A DNA stretch of 64,000 bases, from positions 120,662,561 to 120,726,560 of the forward strand of contig NC_064621.1 in the NCBI RefSeq assembly GCF_023898315.1, read 5' to 3'. The notes beneath the pieces were generated by a model. That model worked only from the letters and a program-made list of their open reading frames with translations, was not told where the DNA came from and did not search any database. Shown here in pieces: positions 11,962 to 24,399 of this stretch; position 1 is the stretch's first letter, and each line of letters starts with the position of its first letter. This DNA is from Schistocerca nitens. Taxonomy: Eukaryota > Arthropoda > Insecta > Orthoptera > Acrididae. The translations under genes and the position numbers were made by a program.

Positions 11962-13990
11962 GCCCAAAGTTCGGCAGGCAAGGACAACTACTTAGTGCGT
12001 ACTTTGAAATTTGCGATTGCCCTTATCGTCGTCGTCCTCTCTTACTGCTAGATATATCTTCCAGGAATTTGTGTGAAACCTTGAGGTACAAGGTAATATT
12101 TGGCGAAAATAATTATGTATGCAGAAAATCTACACTCAACAAAGACACACAATATAATTGAACACTGCACAAGCAGCTGGCAAAGATTGTGTAAACAACA
12201 AAAAATGCGTGTATCAGAACAGTTATAGATCTGAATTATGAATTTCGTTTCTTTAGAAGAACGAATACACAGAAGGGTAAGAATTAGGTCCACCAAGCAT
12301 TTCTCTAGAAAGATTGTGTTCAACCATTTTAGTGTTTCTCTTGTGGTGATTACTTTGTGTAATTTCGGTTACCACGTTACTAAAATCGTACACTTCTGTT
12401 TCTAGGCCTCTTTTTTATTTTATATGTGGTACTCACGTCGAAACTCCTTAATATAATTTGTGATTAGGAATCTATTGATTTTGTTTACCTTTAGCCGGAC
12501 TTAGGTGATCTGTACCCTATCCATTCCTGTAAGAGTTTCTCTAAATTGTCGTTGCTGTGAATCAGAAGAGGAAGGTAATCTACGAACATCACTATTGATG
12601 TATGATCAGGAACTATCTTTCATGTTTTTTTTTTAATTCCCTACGAAACTATTGTTCATATCGTTCTTACTATGAAGCACTTTCTTCGTTATTACTCAAA
12701 ATATACGAGTATGTAGCGAATATGTAGATATTCACAGTCAATTTTTTCTGCAATTATCCACGGTTTTTTCAAAATATTTCACCTTACATTATCATTGTTT
12801 TTGACAGGGCCACGTATGGCACAGAAGCGTCCTACTGTTATTTAAAATATTCGTCGTACCCGCATTTAGCTTTATACAGTCTACTCTAGTATCAGTTCAG
12901 AGCATTGGAAATAATCTTTCATTGTCGAAATACGGTGAAAATTTAGAGTTACTGCTTTTCTTCACTAGACTAAGTAAGAGTGCACTCTTCCCAATCTTAA
13001 TTTCATACTCTATATGTACTTAGTCTTGTCCTATATAATGCTAGTTCGGAAAGTTAATGTTTAGCTCGTCTGCCACTTGTCATACGTGATGCAAACCCTT
13101 AGAAGTGCTTTGTCATCGACAGCTGCGTTCTTAATTTCATACAATATGAAGTATATCTTCCATAGTTACTTTGCAGATCAACTGCAGGCTTAATAGAAAT
13201 GTTGCACTAAATTTAATTTGTCTACTGTTTTCTTCTCAGGCCAGACCAAGTTCGTAGTTTTCACTGTTACCTTATGTCCATGATATATATTTTTGCTTCC
13301 AAAGAAAAAGATATACCGAAATGATTTTACAAGTCCTCTGTGACCATGGTAAATTAGGAGAAAACATTTGTAATGTAGAATACTAAACCTGTTTGCATAA
13401 TGTAATTATTAAATTTCACACATTCAGTCTTATACTTACGATAGGATCATAATGGATGATAAGGCACAGTTAAATCGAGCTAAAGGCTTCTTTTCATCTA
13501 CCAACTGTTACAAAACTATTATTTTATCATCAAAATGGTAAACATTGGGTGAATTAATTTTTTAGTTTAATTTAATGTGCAAGCTTATATGGAACATTTT
13601 GAACAAAAAACACTTGGTTGTTGAACATCACCATGTAACACACACAAAGGTGATAAGAAAATTAAGAAAAAAAAAGAAGTTACTGAAGTGTTAATTAAAT
13701 AAATTTCAAAAGTATTTCTGTTAATGTATGAAATAAATAACTAGTTACAGTGCTGCACTATAAGGAAAGCATGTGTGAAATGAAAGGACTGTGCCACCGT
13801 CATATCGTTCACCTTATATTTGGGACACTGGGCTTCATCAGTCGGAGTTTTTTTCAAATCTGTTGGAGAAAACAGAAAATGAAGGCATTTCCGTACATTA
13901 CTTAAGGAAGTGTCTTTTTCGGGGAGGGGGGGGGGAGGGAGTGATATCTTTCTCATTGAGTCAATGTAATTAACCGCTTGTTCTACGAAA
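11962..13990. other. Promoter-proximal and intergenic DNA
   Basis: The first 150 bases still align with the promoter-upstream parts of the other two peptide genes. The rest is AT-rich with no recognised gene or repeat. A G-run at 13921-13935 is low complexity. Confidence 0.4.
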
Positions 13991-13999
13991 GCATACAAT

Positions 14000-15065
14000 G
14001 ATTAGCTAGAACATTATCACCAACTACCAGACAACCTGTATGACCGCTTTTGGCTCTGATAACAGCAACGATGCGTCATGGTATGGAAGCAATGACTCCT
14101 CAGTAGGTCCCTGGAGAGATCTGGCACCATATCTGCACACGACTTACAGAATACTTGTAAATTCCGGATGCCACGTTCAATCATATCCCAGATATGTTGC
14201 ACCGAATTCAGATCTGTTGCGTTGGAGGGGGGGGGGCAGAAGATTAATTGTAACTCACCATTGTGTTACTTGAACCACTCCATCACACTTCGAGGTTTGT
14301 ATCACGCCGCATTATCTCGCTGTAAAATGCCACTTCCATCGGGAAACATGATCGTCATGAAAGGATGCACGTGGCCTGCAGCTAATGTATAACACTCCTT
14401 GGCCGTTGTGGTGATTTGCGCGAGCTCTACTGGACCCATGGATGCTCACATGAATCTTGCCCATAGCGTAATGGAGTGACCGGCAGCTTGTCTCCACCCT
14501 GCAAAACTGGAGTTGTTCCCCAGGAAGATGATGGATTTGCGCCCTGCCGTCAGCATCATGAAGAAGGTATCGGGAATCATCAGATTATGCAATGCTTTGC
14601 ACCAACGAACAGTGTCGACGGTTATGTGCCCATTTAAGTTGCAGTTGCCAATGTCGTGGTGTAACGTGGCACATGCGGCGGGCATCGGCTGTTGTGTCCC
14701 ATGGTTAGGAGTGTTAAGTGCATCGTGTATTCAGACACACTTGTACTCTTGTCAGCATTAAAATCCTGTCCTATTTTCCAGTCTTCCCAACCTACGGCGT
14801 CCAACATCAGTAATAAGAGGTGGCTGTCCAACACCACGATGTGTGGATGTGGTTTCACTATTGTCTCGCCTCGTGTTGAAGACGCTCACATGAGCACTTC
14901 TTGAACACCCATCAAGCCGTGCACTTTATGAAATGCTTGTGCCAAGCCTCTAGGCCATCACACATCACAGTCTGCCCTCAGTCACACAGATCGCTCCACT
15001 TCCCTATTCCGCACACAGAGAGCATGCTCACTGATTTTGCATGCACCATGCATCATGCATGTGCC
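14000..15065 (-). mobile_element. Tc1-family transposon, degraded
   Basis: The minus strand carries pieces of a Tc1 DDE transposase in order. An N-terminal remnant near 14990-14870 is followed by SVSEYTMHLTLLTMG (about 14750-14700), a middle part with GWRQAAGHSITLW (about 14460-14500), an ELA..TTTAKE-like block (about 14380-14440), and the C-terminal block HIWDMIERGIRNLQVFCKSC then DLSRDLLRSHCFHTMTHRCC (about 14075-14200). The reading frame is broken many times. I recall related copies as abundant in locust genomes. I could not place clean terminal repeats. Confidence 0.75.
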
Positions 15066-15324
15066 TATTACTTATTAGTATTACTTTTTAGTATTTACCA
15101 CGAATATTTATTTATTTATTTATGCATTTATTTTACCTGGCAAGATTAGGGCCTTCAGGCCCTCTCTTACACCTAACCAGGCATACTCAGATTGAACAAA
15201 TTTCAGTTTCTACAGAACATTAAGGGCATATAACATGTTATACAGTATTAATGTTACAGGAAAAAATAGAGATTATAACAGTAGTACAATGATAATTATA
15301 TCAAAAAATAATTATAACAATCAA

Positions 15325-15363
<39 letters not shown>

Positions 15364-15609
15364 CTATGTATATGAAAGTAAACATATTTTTCTTTTATGA
15401 ATGTCAGTCATATTGGTAGTTGGGAATTTTCTCGTTATATTCTTGCAGCTTGTGAGTTATTCGCATCGAGCAGAGACATAAGACGATAGAATGGGGTGAA
15501 AGAGATATAGAAGAGGTAGATAGGTTAGAGGAAGAGAAATAGAATGGTAAAATTCGAAGCTATGATGGAGAGGAGAAAGAAAGAGATGAGAGGGGCACAA
15601 CAATGGTGG

Positions 15610-18382
15610 CTATACCGTCCCTAATATGTAAGTTTTGAGTTCCCTCTTGAATGTTGAGTGGTTCTGGATAAGACGCAGATCACAGGGGAGCACGTGCCAT
15701 AGTAGTATGGCTGAGATGGAGAATGACACGGAGAAAGATTTTGTGTTATGTAAAGGTACAGCCCAGATGCTAGACGTATCCGATCTGGTATTGCGGTTGT
15801 CGAATGATGATAGGTGTTTAATGTGAGAAGATAAGTATTGGGGGCACCAGTGGCTAAGAAATCGATGAAGTAAGCACATCGTGTGGAGATCTCGTGCCTT
15901 ATGTGGGCGTATCCAACCTAGCTGGGAGTATGAAGGACTGATATGATCATACAACCGTATATTGCACACGTATCTAACGCAAGCATTCATCACTAGCTCG
16001 AGGAATCTCGAATTTTCACTATTTGTGCCGTGTTGAACTACATCACAGTAGTAAAGATTAGGCAAGACTAGTGTTTGGACTAATTTTTGTTTACATGGGT
16101 TGGAAATATTTTTCTAAAATTTTGAATTGCATGTAGGGAGGAGAGCGATTTCCGGCAAGCTGTGACTGTTTGTTCTTCCCAGTTTAGGTGTTCATCCAAG
16201 ATTATTCCAAGGTCTTTTACTGTTTTTTGGTATGGTAGTTGGGTACCATTGAGGAGTATTTGAGGGACTGTTTCGCGAAAGTAACGGCTGATTAGCTTTG
16301 GATGAGATATAAGTATGACCTGGGATTTCTTGGGGTTTAGTTTCAGACCTAGGTTCTGTGCCCATCGAGAAACAGAGCAGAGATCTGCATTCATACTCGC
16401 TACTGCGTCAGCAATGTTCTTGGGGCTTGCACTTATATACAGTTGGATGTCGTCGGCATATAGATGGTAGTTGCAGGAGTGAATCACTGAAGAAATATCA
16501 TTAATGTACAGTGAGAAGAGTAATGGACCAAGGACAGAGCCTTGGGGAACTCCAGAGCGCACGTTTTTCCATGATGACTTTTCCGAGCCACAAATGACTT
16601 GTTGACTTCTGTTTTTGAGGTAGCTGTCGAACCAGTGTATTGCGCTGTTTGAGAAATTCAGCTGCTTCATTTTAATTAGTAATATATCAGAGTCAACTGT
16701 ATCAAAAGCCTTGCTACAGTCAAGCAGTGTTAGGATGTTAGCTTCACGTCTGTCCAAGCATGTTTAATGTTATCAGTTACTTTGATTAATGCAGTTGCTG
16801 TACTATGGTGCTTTCGAAAGCCTGACTGATATTTGTCGTGGATGTTATGAGTTTTGAGGTAATCCGTCAGCTGTTCATGAACGATGTAGTATAGGGCTTT
16901 AGATATTGCAGGTAGTATGCTGATCGGCCTGTAGTCACCTGGCGACTTAGGGTTGTCAGTCTTGGGTATAGGTTGAATTAAACTTTGCTTCCGCTCAGTA
17001 GGATATGTACTACTGACAAGAGATAGGCTGAAGATGTCTGTGATAACTGGAGTAATAGTGTCTACGACGTTCTTAATCATGCCAATGCTCACTCCATCAT
17101 TTCCTACTGCCTCGGAAGAGATTCTCATAATTGCCTTGTGTACTGTGCCGGTAGTGACATGTTTTAGGAAAAACTTGTCTCTCGAGAGATTGATATCTTG
17201 GGGCTGGTAATTTGTCGCTACGTGGCAGTTTACAGCTGTTGAGAAGAAATCGTTTAATTCTTCTGCAGACGCTTGATAAACAGCGTCAGATCTTCGCTTC
17301 CCTATACCGAAACTGCGCAGCTTTTTCCACAGCGCAGCAGGTTTTGATATGCCGCATACGACAGAGCGGGCATGTCTGATTTTGGCATTCCTCACGCTTT
17401 GCTTGGTTCTGTTTCGGAGTTTCCTATAAGCTTCGTACGCCTCGGGAGTTGGGTTACGCTTGAAGGCCCTATGTGCAGCATCACGTTTATTCATTAACTG
17501 GCGTAAAGCAGTGGTGAGCCACGGAGCGGGAGCTCTCTTTACCTTGACAGTGCGTTGAGGAGCATGTTTATCATACAGTGCAATAATTTTGCGACATAAT
17601 TCTCGAATTTTTCCGTCTAAAGTCGGCTCATTGCTTATATCATGCTAAGGGATGTCTGAGAAATCCTTTTGAAGAGCGTCATGGTTAACATTTTTTAGGT
17701 TTCTGTAGGTTACCAGGTGAGATTTTTCTTTGATAGTATGCACTGACTAATTTAAGAATATCACGTCATGGGCAGAGAGTCCCGGAGCGGATGTCTGATT
17801 GGCGCGAATTATTTTATCTGGTCGCTTTGTTGCTATTATATCTATGAGTGTATGGCTATGTGGCGTGTGATGAGTTGGGTCCAGCGGTGTTAAAGTCATA
17901 TCATTGGAGTGGAACAGTCTCCTTAGTTTTTCTGCAGAGGGAGATTTTAACTGTAAGTCGATGTTTGTGTCGCCCATAATGATTATGTGTTCATACAGTG
18001 TCACGAGCGAGGACAGGGCAGACTGAAAGGAGGACATAGCAGCGACGTTTGGAGGTTTATAGATTACTCCAATTAGCAGTTTCTGATTTGATGTATTTAT
18101 TTCGAAAAACAAGAACTCTGCTTCTTCTTCGCCCTTTGCATCCGATGTGCATAGAATAGTAGGTCTCAGATCAGAGTGAACATAGGCACCCACACCACCC
18201 CCGCGTCGTGTTTCACGATCTGCCCTTAGGAGAGAGTAACCAGTGATTCGGATATCGTCGGAAGAAATGTTTCGTTTCAACCAAGTTTCAGAGACGAGGA
18301 TAATATCGAACAGCGATTGGCAGAACAGGTCACAGAACTCATCGAAGTGAGCCGTTAGCGACTGCGCGTTCGCGTGGGCCAT
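15610..18382 (-). pseudogene. LINE ORF2: endonuclease and reverse transcriptase
   Basis: The endonuclease part (18382-17747) shows AHANAQSL, VSETWL, RADRETRRGGGVGAYVH, IIMGDTNIDL, TLIDIIAT and SAHDVIF, the usual APE motifs. The reverse transcriptase follows with DYRPISILPAISKALY (about 16920), YQSGFRKHHST (about 16800), LDCSKAFDTVD (about 16710), GVPQGSVLGPLLFSLYINDI (about 16500-16560) and the catalytic YADDIQLYI (about 16440-16470). The C-terminal domain runs to 15610. The protein is split into four or five frames, with breaks between endonuclease and RT (17495-17746), near 16740 and near 16070. It would nick target DNA and copy the LINE RNA if whole. Confidence 0.85.
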
Positions 18383-18939
18383 AAAAGAGCCCGCCGCCGG
18401 AACCGGTCCGTCCCATTGTGGCCGCCTGTAGGACCGAGCGCGATCCGTTTACCTGCTGGCCGGAAGATGGACAAAAGCTGGATTTCGCGGGGGAAGACAT
18501 GTTTACAGGTGTGCCCAAGGTCGTGACTGACTCAAGCGTCTGTGGACTAAAGGTGAAAGACAGGCTGGAGGTATTGGAGAAGGGAGCGAAAAGAAAGATG
18601 GAAAGTGGCAGTAGTGGTTGCGAAAAAGATAATAGTAGTAGTAGTGGTAGTGACGAGGATGAAAATAACAGATAGAGAAAGGCGGTTTTAAGGAGATTCC
18701 TGTTAATGGAGAATGTTAATTCCTGTTTGACTGACAATATGAATATACATGAGCACTTATGATAGACAAATAAACAAGCAATATTTATGTGAAACAATTG
18801 ACTGATTTTAAATAGAGTACTTATGGTACTTATAGAAATAACGAAGCGATATTTACGTTAAAAAATGAAAAAAAAGAATAAAAATTAACTTATATTAGAC
18901 AGAGTACAATATGAGACTTTGTGTCTCGCGAGATTTCGC

Positions 18940-19689
18940 TCAGTCTTTCAGATCGGACATGTGCGTCACCGTTTTCCTCCCTCCTTCCGTCTTGACTACG
19001 ATCCTGCCATCCTGGGTCCATACATTTTGAAGGCCGAACTGTGTGATCGCAGGGTTCAAAACTTTTAGTCTTTCGCGTGTCAGATCTTCCCTCAGGGTAA
19101 CCCCACTCTTGGCGAGTTTTCTTTTCTGAGCAAACACTTCAGCTCTTTTCCGGTATGACACAAATTTAATTATTATGGGCCTGGGTTTCATGGCACCTGG
19201 TATCCTGCGCCCAACACGGTGGCTTCTGTCAATATCGGCCACGTCGATCTGCACGCCAAGTTCTTCACGCACGAGGCTAATGGCCAGGTCGTCGGTGTTT
19301 TCACGATCGTTTTCAGCTACCCCGAACAAGCGCAAGCTGTTCCTTCGCTGATACTGCTCAGTTTCATCGGTGGCCGCAGACAGTTTAGCTTCTAGGTCGG
19401 CGGCTTTTTTCTCTTGTGCGGCCAGGGACTTTCTAAGAGCCCGGATTTCGGTGCTGTTGCGCCCGACAGACTCTTGCAGTTTGTCGATGACCGCGGCCGT
19501 CACAGAGTCCGTGATGGATTGCACGATTACGTCTAGCGTGTCTTTACTGTGCAGCGCCGCACTCACCTGGGACCGGACGAGCTCCCCGATGTCGGGAAGC
19601 GAGGCCTCACCTGCCGCCAGAGACCGGGCGCCCGCGCTGCCTGCGCCCCTGTAGCCTCGCCTGCTGCCGCTTACTCGCGCTCTTCCCAT
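18940..19689 (-). CDS. LINE ORF1 protein (RNA-binding, coiled coil)
   Basis: This open frame encodes 249 residues and starts at ATG 19689, at the head of the LINE. The N-terminus is basic and Gly/Ser-rich. A coiled coil lies at about residues 75-125 (LRKSLAAQEKKAADLEAKLS). An L1-type RRM-like region follows (RRNSLRLFGVAEND at about 130) with the C-terminal fold (SHRVGRRIPGAMKPRPIIIK at about 175-195). Such proteins trimerise and coat the LINE RNA. The frame is uninterrupted, unlike ORF2. The start is supported by the short leader AAAAATG and by the lack of an upstream ATG in frame nearby. Confidence 0.85.
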   Translation of the reverse strand: MGRARVSGSRRGYRGAGSAGARSLAAGEASLPDIGELVRSQVSAALHSKDTLDVIVQSITDSVTAAVIDKLQESVGRNSTEIRALRKSLAAQEKKAADLEAKLSAATDETEQYQRRNSLRLFGVAENDRENTDDLAISLVREELGVQIDVADIDRSHRVGRRIPGAMKPRPIIIKFVSYRKRAEVFAQKRKLAKSGVTLREDLTRERLKVLNPAITQFGLQNVWTQDGRIVVKTEGGRKTVTHMSDLKD

Positions 19690-19721
19690 TTTTCACTCAC
19701 TTATCACTTATCACTTGTGGT

Positions 19722-22700
19722 CAGGGCCGGCCTTAGCCATCCAGGTGCCCCGGGCGAGTCGTCCAGTTGGCGCCCTTTATTGTATAAATAGCGAACCTGG
19801 CAGTGCTTTGCAACACGGTATTTGACTGTTTTCTAGAAATCGTCTTAAGTGGTTAATGGCGTCATCTTATGATCATAACATGGTTTTTTCCATCGTAAAT
19901 TTGAGTATTTTATTTTTTTAAATGGAAATGAAATCCAAATAATCTGAAAGCCCGCTAAGACGCTCCATGTGAGTCTTGTGTAGCCTGTGACGTCAGTCCA
20001 GCATGCTGCTGTCGCTGCCGTAACAGTCAGTATAGCAGTGATATATTGTTTGGGCATTCACGTTTTGGGAAATTGTCTAAAAATATTGCGTAGTACTGCA
20101 CTGTACATCTACAACAACTCCAGAAAATTGTTTTTGCGTGTTCCAAACAAAGAAAAGATGCGTAAAATGTGGTTGAAACAGGCTCGTATATCCCAAATAT
20201 TTCTTTTCTTTTCTGAAGCATCCCTGTACTAAAGCGAACAAAACAAAACAAAAATTATTCAAATTGGTCAAGCCATTTCTTTGTTTTGGTGAGACTAACA
20301 CACAACAATTGATTTTTATATATAGGAGGTAATATGTATAACGAAAAAACACTAATTTTGAATTGGGTAACATATTTTTATTGAATTTAATATAACTGTA
20401 AGCCATAAACCTATATTTTCTGTCAGTCATCTGAACACAAAACATATTACGCCTAATGAAAAACAATTATAAACGACTAAAATTTTACTTTTCTCGCTTT
20501 TCTGTCGGCAAAGTCTCTGATCAGATTAGCAAAGTCCAGGTTTTCTGCAACTTCATTTTCAATGGACAGTGAGGCCAAACTGGTTAGTCTTATTTGAGAC
20601 ATTGTAGACCGCAAGTACGTTTTTATCAACTTCAGTTTGGAAAAACTGCGTTCGCCGCTTGCGACAGTCACTGGTATTGTTAGCAAAATACGTAACGTTA
20701 TCCAGATGTTGGGATACAACTCTTGAAGATTATGCTTTTTTATGAAGTTTAAGGCTTCAATAGGCGTTGCCTGGCTGTCTTCGAGATAGTGTTGCAGGCC
20801 TAAAATTTCGTCGCACAGCAAATTTCCATCAATATCTGACTTCATGTTGACAGTTAACTTTTCTTGTAATTTAGAACAGCATTGTATTAGTTCTTCTTTA
20901 TTTTGATTTTTTTTTTAATGTCAAACAAGAAACTCCACGTCGCAGAAAATTCTTGCATCTGTTCAAATCTTTCTTTCATGGATATGTGCACGGTGTCCAA
21001 CAGTGCATTGAAAAACTCTACTTTAAACTTCTTTTTTGGGTCAGTTATTTGATCATCAACAGCCTCTTCACCCGGCCTGCGTTTAATACGTCTTAATCGC
21101 ATTTGTGGTTTAAATAATGGCTGCGTATCAAGATCCGAAGCCAGTTCAGTTGCTGTTACAATAGCTTGTTCGAAACCTGTTTGTCTATATGTTTCCAAAT
21201 AAGAGCAACATTTGTCAAGGATTCCCATAAACTCGACAAAGTTGATTGTGGGTGACTGACTTGCTTTACTCACAACGTTAATTTGAAACAGAACATCATA
21301 CCATGTCACGAGAGAAACAATGAAGCTGAAGTCTTTTAATTGTCCTAGTGTTGTCGCTTCGTGTGACACCGCAGCATCGCTTTGTTCAGTAGCATCGGCC
21401 AAGGAAACCAAAGCGTCATGCATTTCGCGTAATTGATAACGAACCGCTTTGACGCTATCAATTCGAGCTTCCCAGCGTGTGTCACTTACATTTTTCAGGG
21501 TGTATATCTTCAAATGGTCGGTCAAAATTTTCCATCTATTTACCGATCCAGCAAATAGATTAAACGTTTTTTGTAACATTCCGAACAGTGTCACGGATTT
21601 TACTGATGATTTTGCTGCATCACACAATACCAAATTATAACTATGGCATCCACATGGCACAAAAAAAGCTAATGGATTTAACTTCTTAATTCTGTTCTGG
21701 ATGCCTTTATTTTTCCCCTTCATGTTCGCGCCGTTATCGTAGCCCTGTCCTCTGCAGTCATTAATGTTAAGGTCAAGATCACTCAATGTTTTTAAAATGC
21801 TTTCTGTGAGGCCTTCACCGGTTGTATCATCTATTTGCAGAAATGAGATGAAATGTTCTTTTACACTTACGCCATCCTCTGTTATGTCGGCGCATCTTAA
21901 AGTTATCGAAAGTTGTTCTTTGTGGCTTGTATCTGGAGTACAGTCAGCTATGATTGCATAATACTTTGAACCCTTTATGCGGGATACGATTGTAGACATA
22001 ACGTGTGATGCCATGAGTTCTATTAATTCATTTTGTATATTTTTGCCGCAATAATGGTCAGCCAAATCACCATTCAATGCCAGTCTGACGTGCTCTTCCA
22101 TGATTGGATCAAACTTTGCCAATAACTGTACAAGACCTAAGAATTTTCCATTATTTGGGTAAATAATTTATCTGATAACCCTCTGAATGCCATATTATTT
22201 TCAGCCAAATACGAAGTAATGTGCATCATCTTTGAAGCACATTGCTCCATCGTGAACTTTCTTTAGAAATTAGCTTTTGTTCTTCCTGGTCAATAGTTAA
22301 TCCAGCTTTAAACCTGATTTCAGCTTCAGTCCATTGAGTAAATGCTTTTTTGTGGTTAGGACTATTTTCATGCAGTTTCAGAGCTTCACTTAAATGTTTC
22401 CAATTTCTGAAAGCCACAGTGGTAGTCAAATTAGTAGTTGACTTTAAGTCAAACAGTCGACAGCAAAAGCAAAAGACACTGTCGTCTGATACAGAATAAA
22501 CTAGCCACCGTCGTCTGATAGTTTCTTCGTTTGATAGTTTTCTTGTGTAATGAGTTGAAGAGAAATGACGCCCATTTTCATCTTTTGGAAAGTTATTTAG
22601 ACATACTTGTGAGGGTCCACATATTATAATGCGATCTATATCTCTAGCATTAAGTACTTTTGGCCACGTACCTACATCAGAAACATTGTATTCTTTTATT

Positions 22701-23903
22701 GCAAGAACGTTGATACTTTCATCGACCACAGATGTCATGTGTTGATTTTGACTTGGAGAAATATCAGAGGATTCATGCAAAGATGTACTGCGCTGGTCAA
22801 TTTGATCACCTTCAATAGGTGATTGTATATTTTTTGTGTATAATTGTTCACAGTCTGAAGAAATATTTGCTGATACATGGACTTTTGATTCAATATCTGA
22901 AGTATTTGCCTTAGAATTTCCTTTAAGGTACTTATAAATATTCATGTGCTTTTTAGTTTCTTCAAGAACTTTTTCTTTTTCAGCTTTTCTTTTCCGATTT
23001 TCTGAACCAGAAAGCTTTTTTTTAATCATTTCCTTCTCTTCTGGCATGATTTAATAATTTGACAAATTATTGCTTGGACACTGCTCTATTTCGCGACCAC
23101 AATATTCGATCTATAACAAATAAAGAAATTCACCTATCAGTAGACGTAACTAGAAAAAAACCTGAACTGAAAGATAAAAATGTTTTTCGCACCTACCAGA
23201 AAATTAAAATGTTGACACAGTCACGACACTCGTTTCACTCACAGTTATTCAGCCACGAAAACATGACCGCTGCCTCCGACTCTTACTGACAATTACTGAC
23301 ATGCGGGTGCAAATCGTAGCGCTGCCAACATATGCAGTCTAACAAACATTGTGTGGCGCTGTATTATTTCAGTAAGTTAGGGGAGAATTCTCTATGAATG
23401 TAGTGCACGCATTGCATGATCTATTAATTAATGTACATGAGTCATTAAGTCACAAATATTCGATATAAATACATTCGTATTAATTAAATCATGATGTAAT
23501 GTATATTTCACAGTCTGTATTTTCTTTTATTTGGAGCGACCGGTAGTTTCTGTTGTAAACGAGAGATGGTGCGGCTGCATGGGCTCTTCCTTGTTGCAGT
23601 TCTTGAAACAAATAAGAGAGGCGCTTTGGTAGAGCTCGTGCTAGCCCGCGTCAAACATGGATGGTTGCAGACAATACGAAGATTGCATTCAGCATGATTT
23701 CTCTTCTGCTACCCCGAATTCATCGCGCATTCGTGAGATTAGCGACGTATGTTGAATGAGACTGAATAATATTTTAGTTTCGCGAAATGGGTGATTGTAA
23801 ATTGTAATTTTTTTTTTTTTTACATGCGTTTAGTACGTGGCGCCCCTTGGGCCCCGGCGCCCTGAGCGACCGCCCGAGTCGCCCCACCCTAAAGCCGGCG
23901 CTT
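19722..23903 (-). mobile_element. hAT transposon with TTF-type zinc finger, nearly whole
   Basis: The left end begins CAGGGCCGGCCTTAG (19722), and the right end reads as its imperfect inverse (AGCGCCGGCTTTAG on the minus strand, ending near 23903). Both ends carry GC-rich subterminal repeats. Inside lies one transposase gene on the minus strand (23047-20477). The GC-rich ends contrast with an AT-rich coding part. A perfect 8-bp direct target duplication was not found. Instead CTTGTGGT at the left faces ACCACAAG at the right, which is an inverted pair and so not a duplication. The element sits directly 5' of the CR1-type LINE. Confidence 0.8.
20477..23047 (-). pseudogene. hAT transposase (ZMYM/TTF type), three frameshifts
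   Basis: The protein starts at ATG 23047. Its N-terminal part (273 codons) is Lys/Glu-rich, then holds a TTF-type zinc finger (RRRWLVYSVSDDSVFCFCCR.., at about residues 175-240). The next frame (22122-20887) holds the RNase-H-like catalytic core with YYAIIADCTPDTSHKEQLS (first Asp), GQGYDNGANMKGKNKGIQ (second Asp) and CGCHSYNLVLCDAA. The last frame (20845-20477) is the hAT dimerisation tail (TIPVTVASGERSFSKLKLIK). Two small indels lie between 22226 and 22122, and a third is a slip in the poly(A) tract at about 20905-20915. Few breaks suggest recent activity. It resembles the proteins often annotated as zinc finger MYM-type 1-like. Confidence 0.85.
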
Positions 23904-24061
23904 TTTTTACCACAAGGTGGTAATCAACGGAGAACAACACACCACGGCAAGTAACACTTGTTTAGTCGGATGCACACGTTGTGGACTGCCGCACTTCTCT
24001 GTAACACCTTCAATGAGCGGAAAATCTCGCGAGCCAAAGAAACGCGCGTCACTCAGTGGCC

Positions 24062-24064
<3 letters not shown>
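23904..24064. other. GC-rich segment, possible displaced LINE 5' leader
   Basis: This short GC-rich stretch lies between the hAT right end and an AT microsatellite. Read on the minus strand it could be the outer 5' leader of the CR1-type LINE, pushed away by the hAT. That is inference from position and composition only. Confidence 0.3.

Positions 24065-24122
<58 letters not shown>
24065..24122. repeat. (AT)n microsatellite
   Basis: About 29 uninterrupted AT units. Confidence 0.95.
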
Positions 24123-24127
<5 letters not shown>

Positions 24128-24380
24128 TGGAGAGAAGAGAAATTTGTGGCAAAACGACTAGAGGAAGGGATCGGTTGGTAGGACATATTCTGAGGCATCA
24201 AGTAATTACCAATTTAGTATTGGAGGGCAGCGTGGAGGGTAAAAGTCGTAGAGGGAGACCAAGAGATGAATACAGTAAGCAGATTCAGAAGGATGTAGGT
24301 TGCGGTAGGTACTGGGAGATTAAGAAGCTTGCACAGGATAGAGTAGCATGGAGAGCTGCATCAAAACAGTCTCAGGACTG
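24123..24380 (+). mobile_element. LINE 3' fragment (RT C-terminus)
   Basis: The plus strand reads through a reverse-transcriptase C-terminal tail of a common insect LINE type: RDRLVGHILRHQ, EGKSRRGRPRDEYSKQIQKD, then IKKLAQDRVAWRAA and a stop at 24378-24380. The typical CAACAACAACA tail follows. The 5' part is missing, so this is a 5'-truncated insertion. The clade is uncertain (RTE-like by recall). Confidence 0.7.
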
Positions 24381-24399
24381 AAGACTACAACATCAACAA

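Larger units (their letters stand above)
15108..19712 (-). mobile_element. Non-LTR retrotransposon, CR1/Jockey group, nearly full length
   Basis: A LINE reads on the minus strand: 5' leader from about 19712, ORF1 (19689-18940), ORF2 with an APE endonuclease (about 18382-17747) and reverse transcriptase (about 17494-15610), then a 3' UTR ending in a TTTA-type tail (15108-15125). An AAT microsatellite (15327-15361) sits in the 3' UTR. ORF2 has about four frame breaks while ORF1 is open, so the copy is fairly young but not autonomous. The hAT beside it may have landed in its 5' leader, because the sequence beyond the hAT (23905-24063) is GC-rich and ends sharply at a microsatellite. Confidence 0.85.

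Noticed and set aside
11598-12161. 187-codon plus-strand frame, Pro/Ser-rich
   Set aside because: It is the antisense shadow of the acidic exon 1 and its promoter at 11683-11961. The same shadow appears opposite the other two copies.
18418-18675. 85-codon plus-strand frame
   Set aside because: It lies antisense to the ORF1-ORF2 junction of the LINE and shows no domain.
23907-24381. Frames encoding repeated Ile-Tyr
   Set aside because: They are the AT microsatellite. Only the part after 24123 is real LINE coding sequence.
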